A stretch of 64,000 nucleotides of DNA, from positions 744,001 to 808,000 of the forward strand of contig NZ_NXIE01000001.1 in the NCBI RefSeq assembly GCF_004116625.1, written 5' to 3'. The stretch's first letter is position 1; every line of letters starts with the position of its first letter. This stretch comes from Halarcobacter mediterraneus. GTDB taxonomy: Bacteria; Campylobacterota; Campylobacteria; Campylobacterales; Arcobacteraceae. Position numbers and translations under genes: made by a program. The notes beneath the pieces were generated by a model. It was not told the origin of the DNA. It searched no databases and saw only the letters and a list, made by a program, of their open reading frames with translations. Positions 37,667 to 48,442 of the stretch are shown here, one piece after another.

Positions 37667-37714
37667 TACTTTTTTGTTAATATATAGTACTTTACTAAAT
37701 AACAAAGGAGGACA

Positions 37715-39766
37715 ATGTTAGAAAAATTTAAAAAATCTAACTCAACAATTTTAATTCCTGTTTTTATTCCAGCAGTAATTGTTATTTTACTACTTGTCAT
37801 TGGAGCAATTTCAAATCCAAAAGGAATGGGAGAAGTATTTTCAGTAACATTAACATATATAACAAATGATTTTGGATGGTTTTATATGTTAGCTGTTGCC
37901 TTATTTTTAATCTTTATTGTATCAATTGCATTATCTCCATGGGGACAAATAAAATTAGGACCAGACCATTCAGAACCTGAGTATAGTTTTTCATCGTGGT
38001 TCGCAATGCTATTTTCAGCAGGTTATGGAATTGCATTACTATTTTTTGGTGTTGCAGAACCAATTTTACACTATGCTTCACCTCCTACAGGAGAAGGACA
38101 AACAATTGCAGCTGCAAAACAAGCAATGCAAATTGCGTACTTCCACTGGGGATTTCATATTTGGGCAATATATGGATTAGTTGGTTTAACCCTTGCGTAT
38201 TTTGCTTTTAGACATGGTTTACCTTTATCTATGAGATCAACTTTATATCCATTAATTGGAGAAAAAATTCATGGTCCTGTGGGACATACTGTTGATACTT
38301 TTGCTATTTTAGGAACTCTTTTTGGTATTGCAACTACTTTAGGATTATCAGTTTCACAAATAAATGCAGGATTAAACTATTTATGGCCAGAAATTGAAGT
38401 AAACATTAATGTACAAATTATTACCATTGCTATAATAACTGCATTAGCATTATTTTCTGTTCTTGCGGGTATGGATAAAGGTGTAAAGAGATTATCACTT
38501 TTAAATATACTTTTAGCAATTTCACTTATGGTATTTGTTTTTATTGTTGGACCAACAATTTTTATACTTAATACATTTTTAGAAAATACTGGTAGTTATT
38601 TAAGTAATATTGTAGAAAGAACATTTAGCCTTCAAGCTTATACTTCAAATGATTGGATAGGAAACTGGACACTGTTTATTTTTGGATGGACTATCGCTTG
38701 GGCACCATTTGTAGGTCTTTTTATTGCTAAAATCAGTAAAGGAAGAACTATTAGACAATTTGTTGTAGGGGTTATGTTAGTACCTACAATTTTTACTTTT
38801 CTTTGGTTTTCTATTTTTGGAGACACAGCTTTACATATGGTTATGGTTCAAGGTTATGAATCTTTAATTACTGAAGTACAAAATGATAAAGCAATTGCTT
38901 TATTTAAACTTTTTGAAAGATTACCTTTAACTAATGTACTTTCTTTTATTGCTGTTTTTCTTATAATTACTTTTTTTGTAACATCTTCAGATTCTGGTTC
39001 TCTTGTTATAGATTCATTGGCTTCTGGTGGTGCAATAGAAACACCTGCGTGGCAACGTTCATTTTGGGTTATTCTAGAAGGTGTTGTTGCTTCAGTTTTA
39101 TTAATCGCAGGAGGATTAACAGCTTTACAAACGGCATCAATTGTTAGTGCTTTACCTTTTGCAATTATTATGATAATTGCTGGTATTGGTATGTGGAGAG
39201 CTTTAATTATAGAAAACCATAGAGAAAATAGCTTACAACATACTGTAAATATGAATTTCCAACATCCAGATATTGATAATGATGAATATTGGAAAGGTAG
39301 ACTTAAAGAATTAATAAACTTTCCTAAAAAGAATGTTGTTGAAAAATTTATAAAAAATGATGTTCAAAATAGTATGAAAAAAATTCAAAAAGAACTTAAA
39401 GAGTCTGAGTGGGATTGCGATGTTGATTATGATGAAGAGTATGTAAGGGCTATAATTTTTATTTATAAAGATGATGATATTAAATTTACATATGAAGTAA
39501 GATTAAGAGAGTATGAAATACCAGAATTTGCTCACTTAGAAGATGCTAATAAAAAACAAAAATACTATTATAATGCAGAAGCCTTTTTGAAAAGAGGAGG
39601 ATTACATTATGATTTATATGGATATGAAGAACATACAATTATAAATGATATTTTAACTCAATTTGAAAGATATTTAAGATTTGTTCATACTACTCCAGCA
39701 ACATTACCTTGGGATATGGAAGAACATGATGACTTACTAGATAATGAAAGTCAAACAAATAAATAG
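37715..39766 (+). CDS. BCCT-family betaine/choline/carnitine transporter
   Basis: This is a 683-aa inner-membrane secondary transporter with about 12 helices. Family signatures visible: YSFSSWFAMLFSAGYGIALL and FFGVAEPILHYASPP (substrate-site Trp/Gly segment), and GWTIAWAPFVGLFIAKISKG with GRTIRQFVVGV, the BCCT consensus (GW-x-x-WxPFvGxFiArISrGRTiRef). After residue 510 there is a long hydrophilic C-terminus of about 170 residues, of the sort used for osmotic or nucleotide sensing in some members; its fold is not recognised. GGAGG ribosome-binding site. Likely osmoprotectant uptake. Confidence 0.93.
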   Translation: MLEKFKKSNSTILIPVFIPAVIVILLLVIGAISNPKGMGEVFSVTLTYITNDFGWFYMLAVALFLIFIVSIALSPWGQIKLGPDHSEPEYSFSSWFAMLFSAGYGIALLFFGVAEPILHYASPPTGEGQTIAAAKQAMQIAYFHWGFHIWAIYGLVGLTLAYFAFRHGLPLSMRSTLYPLIGEKIHGPVGHTVDTFAILGTLFGIATTLGLSVSQINAGLNYLWPEIEVNINVQIITIAIITALALFSVLAGMDKGVKRLSLLNILLAISLMVFVFIVGPTIFILNTFLENTGSYLSNIVERTFSLQAYTSNDWIGNWTLFIFGWTIAWAPFVGLFIAKISKGRTIRQFVVGVMLVPTIFTFLWFSIFGDTALHMVMVQGYESLITEVQNDKAIALFKLFERLPLTNVLSFIAVFLIITFFVTSSDSGSLVIDSLASGGAIETPAWQRSFWVILEGVVASVLLIAGGLTALQTASIVSALPFAIIMIIAGIGMWRALIIENHRENSLQHTVNMNFQHPDIDNDEYWKGRLKELINFPKKNVVEKFIKNDVQNSMKKIQKELKESEWDCDVDYDEEYVRAIIFIYKDDDIKFTYEVRLREYEIPEFAHLEDANKKQKYYYNAEAFLKRGGLHYDLYGYEEHTIINDILTQFERYLRFVHTTPATLPWDMEEHDDLLDNESQTNK

Positions 39767-39784
39767 GAGAAATCCTATTTATTT
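39757..39784. terminator. Bidirectional terminator between BCCT and DHH genes
   Basis: AAATAAATAGGA and TCCTATTTATTT form a perfect 12-bp stem with a GAAA loop, overlapping the BCCT stop codon and lying between convergent genes. Confidence 0.8.
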
Positions 39785-39798
39785 ATACAGTTAAAGAA

Positions 39799-40725
39799 TT
39801 AACCATCTGCATTAATTTGAGTAATTAACTCTTCTAGTACTTGCTGGGCTTTATCGTGATCAATTTGGCAACCACCAGCAGCTTTATGACCACCGCCACC
39901 ATATTTAAGCATTAATTCTCCAACATTTGTTTTTGAAGTTTTATTTAAAATTGACTTACCAGGAGAGAATACTACATTTTGTTTTTCTCTTCCCCATACA
40001 ACGTGCATAGAAATATTAATCTCAGGATGTAAAGCATATACTAAAAATCTATTTCCAGGATATATTATTTCTTCATTTCTATAATCAATTATTGCAAGAT
40101 TACCTTTGATTGTAGTACATCTTTTTAGTTGTTCTTTAAACTCTTCTTCATATTTAAAGTATAAATCAACTCTCTCTTTTACATCTGATAGTTTTAAGAT
40201 ATCTTCAATTGTATGGTCTTTACAATAATCAATTAAATCCATCATTAATTGATAATTTGAAACAGTAAATTCTCTAAATCTTCCAAGTCCAGTTCTAGAA
40301 TCCATTAAGAAACTTAATAACTCCCAACCTTGAGGGTTGAGAATATCCTCTTTTGTAAAACTTGCACTATCTGCTTTATTTGCTGCATCCATCATTGTTA
40401 TAAAACTTGAAGGAAATTTTTTATCTCCTCCATAATATTGATATACAACTTCAGCGGCACTTGGGGCATCAGCCTCAATTATATGGTTATCTCTTTTTTC
40501 ATTTCTAAGTGTTTCAGAAAAATGATGATCAAAAGCTAAGTAAACACCATCTACATATGGTAAGTTAGTTGTAATATCATTTTGCGTTATTTCAATTTTA
40601 CCATCTTGCATATCTTTCGGGTGTACAAAAGTAATTTCATCAATAATACCTAAGTACTTCATTAATGTTCCACACACTAAACCATCCATATCACTTCTTG
40701 TAACTAATCTATACTTTTTAGACAT
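39799..40725 (-). CDS. DHH-family phosphoesterase
   Basis: The protein (about 308 aa) has the DHH/DHHA1 layout: metal-site start VTRSDMDGLVCGTLMKYLG, the DHH motif in YLAFDHHFSETLRNEKRD, and the C-terminal GGGGHKAAGGCQIDHDKAQQ of DHHA1. Relatives hydrolyse exopolyphosphate, nanoRNA or cyclic dinucleotides; the exact substrate cannot be told. I prefer the ATG at 40725 because it lies nine bases from AGGAG; an ATG at 40731 is only three bases away. Confidence 0.9.
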   Translation of the reverse strand: MSKKYRLVTRSDMDGLVCGTLMKYLGIIDEITFVHPKDMQDGKIEITQNDITTNLPYVDGVYLAFDHHFSETLRNEKRDNHIIEADAPSAAEVVYQYYGGDKKFPSSFITMMDAANKADSASFTKEDILNPQGWELLSFLMDSRTGLGRFREFTVSNYQLMMDLIDYCKDHTIEDILKLSDVKERVDLYFKYEEEFKEQLKRCTTIKGNLAIIDYRNEEIIYPGNRFLVYALHPEINISMHVVWGREKQNVVFSPGKSILNKTSKTNVGELMLKYGGGGHKAAGGCQIDHDKAQQVLEELITQINADG

Positions 40726-40743
40726 AACCATACACTCCTAAAC

Positions 40744-41808
40744 TTATTTTATGTTATTTGCAATAACATCACCCATTTCAGCAGTAGAAACAACTTCTTT
40801 TGCATCATAAGCAGCTAAATCACCTGTTCTATATCCATCTTTTAATGCTTTTTTAATTGCTGCATCAATTTTGTCTGCTGCTTCAATTTCTCCTAAAGAG
40901 TATCTTAACATCATTGCAGCACTTTCAATTGTTGCAATTGGGTTTGCAATTCCTTGTCCAGCGATATCAGGAGCTGAACCATGAATTGGCTCATAAATAG
41001 CCGTTTTATCACCAGTTGAAGCTGATGGTAATAATCCAATAGAACCTACAACCATAGATGCTGTATCAGAAAGGATATCTCCAAAAATATTTCCAGTTAC
41101 AATAACATCAAACTGTTTTGGATTTCTTACAAGTTGCATTGCTGCATTATCAACATACATATGAGATAATTCTACTTCTGGGTAATCCTTTGCAATTTCT
41201 TCCATTGTGTCTCTCCATAATTGAGAAACTTCTAAAACGTTTGCTTTATCTACAGAACAAACTCTTTTATCTCTTTTCATTGCTAATTCAAAAGCTTGTT
41301 TACCAATTCTTTCAATTTCAGGTTTTGTATAAACCATAGTATTAAATGCTTTAAAACCATCATTTTCTCTTGGTTGACCAAAATAAATTCCACCAATAAG
41401 CTCTCTTACGATCATAATGTCAACACCTTCGATAACTTCAGGTTTAAGTGTTGAAGCATTTACTAATTCATCATAAATAATTGCAGGTCTTAAGTTTGCA
41501 TAAACCTCCATAGCTTCTCTAAACTTTAAAAGTCCAGTTTCTGGTCTTTTATCCCTTGGTAAAGTATCCCACTTTTCTCCACCAATTGCCCCAAATAAAC
41601 AAGCATCAGAATTTAATACTCCTTTTACAGTTTCATCTGGTAAAGGATCTCCTGTAACATCAATAGCAATTCCTCCCATTAAATACTCTTTATATTCTAA
41701 AGAGAATCCACAAGAATAAGAAACTGCATCTAAAACTTTAATAGCCTCATCTACAATTTCAGGACCAATTCCATCACCTTTGATTATTGATATATTATAT
41801 TTTTTCAT
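40744..41808 (-). CDS. leuB: 3-isopropylmalate dehydrogenase
   Basis: LeuB oxidises and decarboxylates 3-isopropylmalate in leucine synthesis. The 354-aa protein has [20 protein letters not shown], the substrate Arg segment [30 protein letters not shown], and the metal/NAD site [40 protein letters not shown]. It overlaps leuD by one base and is co-transcribed with it. leuC and leuA are not next to it. Confidence 0.97.
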   Translation of the reverse strand: MKKYNISIIKGDGIGPEIVDEAIKVLDAVSYSCGFSLEYKEYLMGGIAIDVTGDPLPDETVKGVLNSDACLFGAIGGEKWDTLPRDKRPETGLLKFREAMEVYANLRPAIIYDELVNASTLKPEVIEGVDIMIVRELIGGIYFGQPRENDGFKAFNTMVYTKPEIERIGKQAFELAMKRDKRVCSVDKANVLEVSQLWRDTMEEIAKDYPEVELSHMYVDNAAMQLVRNPKQFDVIVTGNIFGDILSDTASMVVGSIGLLPSASTGDKTAIYEPIHGSAPDIAGQGIANPIATIESAAMMLRYSLGEIEAADKIDAAIKKALKDGYRTGDLAAYDAKEVVSTAEMGDVIANNIK

Positions 41809-42308
41809 TATTTTTCAACTCCCATTTCAGCTTTTGCATAATTTATTAATCCACCTGTTGCAATTAGTTCTTGCATAAACTCAGGAATTGCAATAAATTT
41901 ATATGTTTTATTTGTTGTATTATTTGTGATAATTCCTTCGTCTAAATTAATTGAAATCTCTTCACCTTCTTTTATTTCAGCAGATTCTGGTAATTCAAAA
42001 ATTGGTAATCCCATATTAAACGCATTTCTATAAAAAATTCTTGCAAATGAAGGAGCAACAACTGCTGCAATACCTGCTGCTTTTAAAGCAATAGGTGCGT
42101 GTTCTCTTGAAGAACCACAACCAAAGTTTTCTCCTGCAACAATAATATCACCTTTTTGTAACTTCTTCGGAAACTCTGGGTCTGCATCTTCCATAACATA
42201 CTTTGCTAAGTGTTCTGGATCAGAGCTATTTAAATATCTTGCAGCAATGATAACATCAGTATCTATATTTGCTCCAAAATTCCAAACTTTTCCTGTAATT
42301 GTATTCAT
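41808..42308 (-). CDS. leuD: 3-isopropylmalate dehydratase small subunit
   Basis: LeuD is the swivel domain partner of LeuC in isomerising 2- to 3-isopropylmalate. The 166-aa protein (short, bacterial/archaeal-type form) starts [20 protein letters not shown] and has the conserved [20 protein letters not shown] loop and [15 protein letters not shown]. It is followed by leuB with a one-base overlap. leuC must be elsewhere. Confidence 0.96.
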   Translation of the reverse strand: MNTITGKVWNFGANIDTDVIIAARYLNSSDPEHLAKYVMEDADPEFPKKLQKGDIIVAGENFGCGSSREHAPIALKAAGIAAVVAPSFARIFYRNAFNMGLPIFELPESAEIKEGEEISINLDEGIITNNTTNKTYKFIAIPEFMQELIATGGLINYAKAEMGVEK

Positions 42309-42440
42309 TTTATACTTCCTTGTAATTCAATATTTTGTTTTAAAACTCTTGGATATTTTTCTAAAGTTGATTATTTTATCTAAAGTTAAAAAAATAATAG
42401 ATTAAATCAAATAATTAATACACCTTTCAAATAATTTCGG

Positions 42441-42446
42441 TATAAT
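42441..42446 (+). promoter_or_regulatory. rpoD promoter -10
   Basis: TATAAT stands about 40 bases before the rpoD start in the divergent leuD-rpoD gap; the -35 is weak. Confidence 0.5.
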
Positions 42447-42484
42447 GTATACTTATCTTTAAAACAATGAGGAAAAAATCATTT

Positions 42485-44344
42485 ATGAGTGCAAAAGATT
42501 TAAATAAAGAGATTGAAAATACAGTTAAAGAATATAAAGACTCTGTCTTAACCTTTGAAAAACTTATTAAAATCTTTCCAAAAGCTCCCTCAGCAGCAAA
42601 TGTAAAAAAACTTTTAGCTTTTATCCAACTATATAATGTAACACTTATAAGTTCACAAGAACAAGCAAAAAGAATGAATGCTGAAGAAGCAAAAAAGAAA
42701 GAAGATTTAAGAAATAAATTAAGAGAAAATGAAGAAGATGTTTATGACCTATTAAAAAATAAAGAACTTTTAGAGTGGTCAAGATCAGATTCACCTGTAA
42801 GAATGTATTTAAGAGAAATGGGTCAAATTCCACTTCTTACAAAAGAAGAAGAAATTGAAATTTCTAAAAAAATAGAAATGGGTGAAGATATCATTCTTGA
42901 TGCTATTTGTTATGTTCCATATTTAATTGATTTTATTTTGGAATACAAAGAACCTTTAGTAAATAGAGAAAGAAAAGTAAAAGAGTTATTTAGAAACTTT
43001 GATGATGAAGACTCTGATGACTCTTCTGATTCTGAAACTGAAGTTGAAGATGAAGAAGAATTAGAAGAAGATGAAAAAGCTTCTAAAAAAATAAAAAAAC
43101 TTGATAAAAGAGCTGAAACTATTATTGCTTCATTTAAAGTTCTAGAAAAAGCAAAAAAAGATTGGCTTAAATTTCAAACAAAAGAAGAAGCAAAATCAGA
43201 TGATGAGCAAGATTTAATGCAATTTAATCTTTCAGCAGCATTTAAAAAGAAAGTTGTAAAAGATGCATTAACAGATTTAGGTCCAACTTCTAAATTAATT
43301 TCAGAAATTGTAAGAGCTATGGAAACAGCTTTAAAATCAGAAACTGGTTTTGAAACAGAATTAAAAAAATTAGAATATAAATTACCTTTATTCAATGATA
43401 TTTTATTAAAAAATCACCAAAAGATTTTAGATAATATTCTAAATTTATCAAAAGCTCAAATTACGACAATGGTTCCTGAAGCAACGATGGTTTCAACATA
43501 TATGGAAATTAAAAAACTTTTCCAAACTGCAGAAGCATCAAAAGGTGGTTTTGATTTAGAAGAAGAAGAACTAAAAGATGTTCTTGAACAAATCAAAAGA
43601 GGTAAGAGAATTACTGACCAAGCTAAAACTAGAATGGCAAAATCAAACCTTAGACTTGTGGTATCTATTGCAAAAAGATACACAAATAGAGGCTTACCTT
43701 TCTTAGACCTAATCCAAGAAGGAAATATAGGTCTAATGAAAGCTGTTGATAAGTTTGAGTATAAAAAAGGTTATAAATTTTCTACTTATGCAACATGGTG
43801 GATTAGACAAGCAATTTCAAGAGCAATTGCTGACCAAGCAAGAACTATTAGAATTCCAATTCATATGATTGAAACTATTAATAGAATTAATAAAATCATT
43901 AGAAAAGGTATTCAAGAAAATGGTAAAGAGCCAGATGTAGAAGAAATTGCAAAAGAAGTTGCATTGCCTGTTGATAAAGTAAAACAAGTAATTAAAATCA
44001 CTAAAGAGCCTGTATCACTTGAAGCACCTATTGGATCTGATGATGATGGTAAATTTGGAGACTTTGTACCAGATGAAAAAGCGCCAACTCCAGTTGATAA
44101 TATCATGAAAGATGACTTACAAGGTCAAATTGATCAAATTTTAGCGCAATTAAATGAAAGAGAACAAGCTGTTGTAAGAATGAGATTTGGACTTATGGAA
44201 GATGCTAGTGATAGAACACTTGAAGAGATAGGAAAAGAATTAAATGTAACTAGAGAAAGAGTAAGACAAATTGAATCAAGTGCAATTAAAAAGCTTAAAC
44301 ACCCTAAAGTAGGTAAAAACCTTAAAAATTATGTGGAAAGTTAA
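42485..44344 (+). CDS. rpoD: RNA polymerase primary sigma factor (sigma-70)
   Basis: The protein (about 619 aa) has region 1.2 [20 protein letters not shown], a long acidic non-conserved region ([12 protein letters not shown]) and the core: region 2 [20 protein letters not shown] and [40 protein letters not shown], then region 4 [20 protein letters not shown] and [21 protein letters not shown] choose the ATG at 42485, nine bases after GAGGAAAAA; an in-frame ATG at 42467 would add MRKKSF and lies within that site. Confidence 0.97.
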   Translation: MSAKDLNKEIENTVKEYKDSVLTFEKLIKIFPKAPSAANVKKLLAFIQLYNVTLISSQEQAKRMNAEEAKKKEDLRNKLRENEEDVYDLLKNKELLEWSRSDSPVRMYLREMGQIPLLTKEEEIEISKKIEMGEDIILDAICYVPYLIDFILEYKEPLVNRERKVKELFRNFDDEDSDDSSDSETEVEDEEELEEDEKASKKIKKLDKRAETIIASFKVLEKAKKDWLKFQTKEEAKSDDEQDLMQFNLSAAFKKKVVKDALTDLGPTSKLISEIVRAMETALKSETGFETELKKLEYKLPLFNDILLKNHQKILDNILNLSKAQITTMVPEATMVSTYMEIKKLFQTAEASKGGFDLEEEELKDVLEQIKRGKRITDQAKTRMAKSNLRLVVSIAKRYTNRGLPFLDLIQEGNIGLMKAVDKFEYKKGYKFSTYATWWIRQAISRAIADQARTIRIPIHMIETINRINKIIRKGIQENGKEPDVEEIAKEVALPVDKVKQVIKITKEPVSLEAPIGSDDDGKFGDFVPDEKAPTPVDNIMKDDLQGQIDQILAQLNEREQAVVRMRFGLMEDASDRTLEEIGKELNVTRERVRQIESSAIKKLKHPKVGKNLKNYVES

Positions 44345-44349
44345 TTTTA

Positions 44350-45036
44350 ATGAACTTTTATGAGCAATGGGTTGAATTAGACTTAAACCCTATTATTTCT
44401 TTTTCCTCTTTAGGAAAATTAACATTTTCTAATCATGAAGCTCAATTTTTGCTTAGTAGAATTAAGCAAAAAGAGCTTTACGATTTAGCAGTAAAGTATG
44501 CTCCTAAAACTTTTGGAGTAGAGACAAGCTATATTGACTTAAATATAGAGAACTATACTTTTTATGCTATTACTGTAAAATATGAAGATGAAGATGAAAT
44601 CCATATGAAACTTTATAAAAGTGCAATGGTAAAAAAAGATTCTCAATTAAGTACAAAAAATACAAATATTACAAATATTTTTACTTTAGTAGATTTAGCA
44701 ATTTCAAGTAAAAAAATTAAATCTAAAGCTAAATATATCAAAAACTATGACCCTTCTATCCCTGAATTCAAAATTAATGCAAATGAATTTATAAAAACTT
44801 TGAATTTAATCTATGATGCTTTTGAAAAAAATCAAATAATAAATACATCAGTTATTCTTAAAATTGGGGAATATATTAAAATTGAAGGGAAAAAATATTC
44901 AATTATTAGTGTTGAAATATCTTCTCCTGAAAAAGTAAACCTTGACAACTTTACTTATAAAGACGAAAATGCTTCTTTTATAGTTGCAAAAACAAAAGAA
45001 AAAATTTCTATAGACCTTCCTTTAATTACAAAGTAA
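44350..45036 (+). CDS. Hypothetical protein downstream of rpoD
   Basis: The 228-aa soluble protein begins 5 bp after the rpoD stop and is probably in the same transcript. Visible features: FYEQWVELDLNPIISFSSLG at the start, an acidic loop KYEDEDEIHMKLY, and lysine-rich segments; no signal peptide or membrane segment. I recognise no family. Confidence 0.7.
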   Translation: MNFYEQWVELDLNPIISFSSLGKLTFSNHEAQFLLSRIKQKELYDLAVKYAPKTFGVETSYIDLNIENYTFYAITVKYEDEDEIHMKLYKSAMVKKDSQLSTKNTNITNIFTLVDLAISSKKIKSKAKYIKNYDPSIPEFKINANEFIKTLNLIYDAFEKNQIINTSVILKIGEYIKIEGKKYSIISVEISSPEKVNLDNFTYKDENASFIVAKTKEKISIDLPLITK

Positions 45037-45048
45037 GGTCTTAACCTT

Positions 45049-45600
45049 CTACTTTCTTCTATAAACTATTTTTGAAAGTAATGTTCCTAAAGGAACAACT
45101 GAAAGGCCTATCAAAAATGGTATTGCTATGAAAATTTTATTATTGTTTAAAGCAAAAAAACCTAAAACTAGAAAACCATAAGCTACTACTCTAAAAATAG
45201 ATATAAAACCACTTGCCGAAGTAAAAGTATTTTTTATTGAGTTTCTTTTTACTTTTGTTTTTTCTTCTTTTATAATCTCTTTAATTTTTTCAGTATTTAA
45301 CTCTTCTTCTGGTATTTCTTCATATTCACTATATAAATCATAAGGATCATCAATTTCATCAATTTTATCCCTATCTTCTAAAGTTCTAAAATCATTTTTT
45401 TCTTTTAAATTAGAAAGTCTTTTATTTACATTTCTTCTATAAGAAAAATAAGAAGAAAGAGTAATTAGTAAAGAAGCAAAGAATGCAACTTGTGTATTTA
45501 AAACCCAAGTTGCATTTTGAAATAAAAAAGAATATAAAACTAGAAATAAATCTAATACAATAAAAACTTTTATAAAATTTATAATTTGAGCATTATTCAT
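45049..45600 (-). CDS. Membrane protein, unknown function
   Basis: The 183-aa protein has four hydrophobic segments (about residues 9-27, 31-49, 130-148 and 152-172) with a charged, acidic cytoplasmic loop between (EYEEIPEEELNTEKIKEIIK). It overlaps the atpZ-like gene by 8 bp and seems co-transcribed with it and hemL. No family recognised; it converges on the rpoD-linked gene. Confidence 0.75.
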   Translation of the reverse strand: MNNAQIINFIKVFIVLDLFLVLYSFLFQNATWVLNTQVAFFASLLITLSSYFSYRRNVNKRLSNLKEKNDFRTLEDRDKIDEIDDPYDLYSEYEEIPEEELNTEKIKEIIKEEKTKVKRNSIKNTFTSASGFISIFRVVAYGFLVLGFFALNNNKIFIAIPFLIGLSVVPLGTLLSKIVYRRK

Positions 45601-45901
45601 CTTCTAAATCAGCTTTATCCCCATGTTTTGCTCTATAAGCATATCTTGGATCATTTTCAAGACCTTCAAACTCTTTTTGAGCTCTTTTATAAGCTTTATA
45701 TATATTAAGTCCTGCTGCAGCAACACCCCAAAATATTCCTAACCATAAAGTCCAAGCATAACCTGTCCAAGTTTTTAATCCATAACCTATTGCAAAACCT
45801 AATATAATAGCTACAACAATTGATATTCCTAAAGATAAATTATCTAAAGCTCTTAATTTACTTTCATGTTTAGGTTTATTATCTATATTTTTATTTTCCA
45901 T
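45593..45901 (-). CDS. atpZ: AtpZ/AtpI-family protein
   Basis: The 102-aa protein has two membrane helices in the AtpZ/AtpI pattern: LSLGISIVVAIILGFAIGYG and WTLWLGIFWGVAAAGLNIYK. Family members help F1Fo-ATP synthase assembly or Mg/Ca transport. It has an acidic hydrophilic tail ending DLEDE. Its place by hemL and ppnP is a common arrangement in this group rather than next to atp genes. Confidence 0.82.
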   Translation of the reverse strand: MENKNIDNKPKHESKLRALDNLSLGISIVVAIILGFAIGYGLKTWTGYAWTLWLGIFWGVAAAGLNIYKAYKRAQKEFEGLENDPRYAYRAKHGDKADLEDE

Positions 45902-45908
45902 TTTTTAC

Positions 45909-46232
45909 CTATTCATTTAAATATGTACAACAATAATCTGTTATTTCTTCAACTTTTACTTCAAAACTTGAGTTTGCAGGAACTTCAAAAGAACTTCCAC
46001 CTTGAAAAGTTTCCCAATTACTTTCCATACCCGCAAATAAAACTTCTAGTTTTCCTGAAATAATTTCCATATGTTCTGCTGCTTTTGTACCAAATTTATA
46101 TTCACCAGGTAACATAATTCCTAATGATTTTACAACACCTTCAGAGTTTGTATAATTTCTACTTGTAACTCTTCCATCAAAATATATATTTGCTTTTTTT
46201 AGTAAATCTACTTTTTCTTCAATAATATTCAT
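45909..46232 (-). CDS. ppnP: Pyrimidine/purine nucleoside phosphorylase (DUF1255)
   Basis: The 107-aa single-domain cupin matches the PpnP/YaiE family: FDGRVTSRNYTNSEG, GIMLPGEYKFGTKAAEHMEI, SGKLEVLFAG and FEVPANSSFEVKVEEITDYC. The family phosphorolyses a range of nucleosides. It sits between hemL (gap 8 bp) and atpZ (gap 7 bp). Confidence 0.92.
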   Translation of the reverse strand: MNIIEEKVDLLKKANIYFDGRVTSRNYTNSEGVVKSLGIMLPGEYKFGTKAAEHMEIISGKLEVLFAGMESNWETFQGGSSFEVPANSSFEVKVEEITDYCCTYLNE

Positions 46233-46240
46233 TTTTTTTC

Positions 46241-47524
46241 CTATAATTCTTTCATAATTTCATTTGCTGCATTAATACAATCATCTATCATTTCATCAGT
46301 AATTGCAGTTGAGATAAATCCTGCTTCATATTGAGAACAAGCAAAATAGAAACCTCTTTTTATCATTTCATGGTGAAATTTACCAAATCTATCAAAGTTG
46401 CAAAATTCACTTACTTCTTTAAAGTTTTTTGGTTCTTTATCAGCAAAAAAGAAACCAAACATTGAACCAATAGTTCTAACTTGAAGTCCAATAGAATTTG
46501 CATTTGCAGCTTCTTTTAAACCATCAACTAATCTTTGTGCTTTTTTATTTAGTTCTTCATATAATGAAGTATTTGATTTAATTTTTCTTAAACTTGTAAG
46601 CCCAGCTGCCATTGCAACAGGATTTCCACTTAAAGTTCCAGCTTGATAAACTGCTCCATCAGGAGATAAATGAGCCATAATATCTTTATTTGCAGCAAAG
46701 GCTCCAACAGGCATACCACCACCAATTACTTTTCCAAATGTTACAATATCACCTTTAACATCAATAACACCATGAGCTCCTGTCGAAGAAACTCTAAATC
46801 CAGTCATAACCTCATCTAAAATTAATAAAGCTCCATGTTTATCACAAAGTTCTCTACACTCTTTTAAAAACTCTTTGCTTGCTGGAACAAATCCCATATT
46901 ACCTGCAATTGGTTCAATTATAATACAAGCTATATCATCTGATTGCTCAAAACATTTTTTTAGATCTTCTATATTATTGTATTCGCAAACTAAAGTATGT
47001 TTTGTTAAATCAGCTGGTACTCCTGGAGAACTTGGTGTTCCAAATGTTGCCATTCCTGAACCTGCTTGTACTAAAAGTGAATCAGAATGTCCATGATAAC
47101 AACCTTCAAACTTAACAATATTATTTTTTCCAGTAACACCTCTTGCTAGTCTAATTGCTGACATTGTTGCTTCTGTTCCAGAATTTACAAACCTTACTTT
47201 ATCAATATTGTCATACATTTCTACAATTTCTGCAGCAAGTTCTGTTTCTAAAACTACTGGTGCCCCAAATGATAAACCTTTTTTAACTGTTTGGATAACT
47301 GCTTGCTCAATATCACTATCACAATGTCCAAAAATCAAAGGTCCCCAACTTTGAACAAAATCTAAATATCTATTTCCATCAACATCTATTAAATACGCTC
47401 CTTCTCCTTTTTCTATAAAAGGAGGTGTTCCCCCAACACTTTTAAATGCTCTAACAGGAGAGTCAACCCCACCAGGAATTACTTCACAAGCGTCATTATA
47501 AGCTTTAACTGATTTTTCAAACAT
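46241..47524 (-). CDS. hemL: Glutamate-1-semialdehyde 2,1-aminomutase
   Basis: HemL makes 5-aminolevulinate from glutamate-1-semialdehyde for heme. The 427-aa class III PLP enzyme has [20 protein letters not shown], the PLP loop [32 protein letters not shown], and the lysine segment [20 protein letters not shown] (Lys near residue 266). Length and motifs are normal. First gene of the hemL-ppnP-atpZ series. Confidence 0.97.
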   Translation of the reverse strand: MFEKSVKAYNDACEVIPGGVDSPVRAFKSVGGTPPFIEKGEGAYLIDVDGNRYLDFVQSWGPLIFGHCDSDIEQAVIQTVKKGLSFGAPVVLETELAAEIVEMYDNIDKVRFVNSGTEATMSAIRLARGVTGKNNIVKFEGCYHGHSDSLLVQAGSGMATFGTPSSPGVPADLTKHTLVCEYNNIEDLKKCFEQSDDIACIIIEPIAGNMGFVPASKEFLKECRELCDKHGALLILDEVMTGFRVSSTGAHGVIDVKGDIVTFGKVIGGGMPVGAFAANKDIMAHLSPDGAVYQAGTLSGNPVAMAAGLTSLRKIKSNTSLYEELNKKAQRLVDGLKEAANANSIGLQVRTIGSMFGFFFADKEPKNFKEVSEFCNFDRFGKFHHEMIKRGFYFACSQYEAGFISTAITDEMIDDCINAANEIMKEL

Positions 47525-47609
47525 ATTAATATCCTATTTCTCATTATTTTTTCTAAAAGTTTTTCAATTTCTTCTATAATTAAAAGCAACATTCTACTAT
47601 AATTGCGTT

Positions 47610-48374
47610 ATGAAACTTATTATACCAGCTTTTATTTTATCAATAATTCTTCATCTTTTATTTTTAATGAATTTTGAAACAAAAAAAACTGAGCCTAAAA
47701 AGCAAAATAAACAAGTAGAAAAACCAATTAATAAATCTGCTGTAAAGTATGTAAAATTAAAACCTAAACCTGAAAATAAACCAAAAGTCATAGAAAAAAC
47801 TGAACCTAAGAAAAGTATAAAAAAGGTTGAAAGACCAAAGAAATTTAAAGAAGCAAAAAAACCACCTAAAACTGTAAAAAAAAGGGAAGTAGTAAAAATA
47901 CCAAAACCTAAAAAAGAGATAAAAGAACCCAAGATAACTTTTAAGCAAAGAGAAAAAGATATTGAAAAAAGATCTTTAGAAAACTTTTTATTAGCTGAAC
48001 CCATTCCTTTAGATAAAGAAATGTTAGATGAAATTACAAAGAGTTATTTAGATCTTTATGGGGAAGAGTATAACTCTTTTACAAAAGTTCAGAAAGTTTT
48101 TATTCAAAATAGTATTAAATCTATTGTTCAAATCACAAGAAATCATTATAGATTTCCAGAACTTGCCATTAAACTTAGAAAGAATGATTTTAACATTGTT
48201 GAATTTGTTTTACATCCAAATGGAGATATAAGTAATTTAAGAATTGTAAAACCTGGAAACTATTCTTTTTATGATAAATCTATTTTAGAAGCAATTGAAA
48301 TTGCATATAAAGATTACCCTAGACCTAAGGAACCTACAAAAATAAAATTTTATATAACTTATAATGTTTATTAG
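47610..48374 (+). CDS. tonB: TonB-like energy transducer
   Basis: The 254-aa protein has an N-terminal membrane helix (IIPAFILSIILHLLFLM), a long Lys/Pro-rich periplasmic linker with repeated KPKP and EPK motifs, and a C-terminal TonB domain from about residue 150 (RFPELAIKLRKNDFNIVEFV, then LHPNGDISNLRIVKPGNYSF and DKSILEAIEIA). It would carry proton-motive energy to outer-membrane receptors. exbB/exbD are not adjacent. The TonB-dependent receptor gene at 51983 lies a few genes away. Confidence 0.88.
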   Translation: MKLIIPAFILSIILHLLFLMNFETKKTEPKKQNKQVEKPINKSAVKYVKLKPKPENKPKVIEKTEPKKSIKKVERPKKFKEAKKPPKTVKKREVVKIPKPKKEIKEPKITFKQREKDIEKRSLENFLLAEPIPLDKEMLDEITKSYLDLYGEEYNSFTKVQKVFIQNSIKSIVQITRNHYRFPELAIKLRKNDFNIVEFVLHPNGDISNLRIVKPGNYSFYDKSILEAIEIAYKDYPRPKEPTKIKFYITYNVY

Positions 48375-48442
48375 TTTTACATCATTTTAACCATAAAAAA
48401 AGTAAAATTCTATTTTATTTAATAAATACAATTGGATTTTTA

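Noticed and set aside
47651-48004. Open frames on the minus strand inside the TonB-like gene
   Set aside because: They are produced by the Lys/Pro-rich linker codons of tonB read backwards; Phe/Leu-rich nonsense composition.
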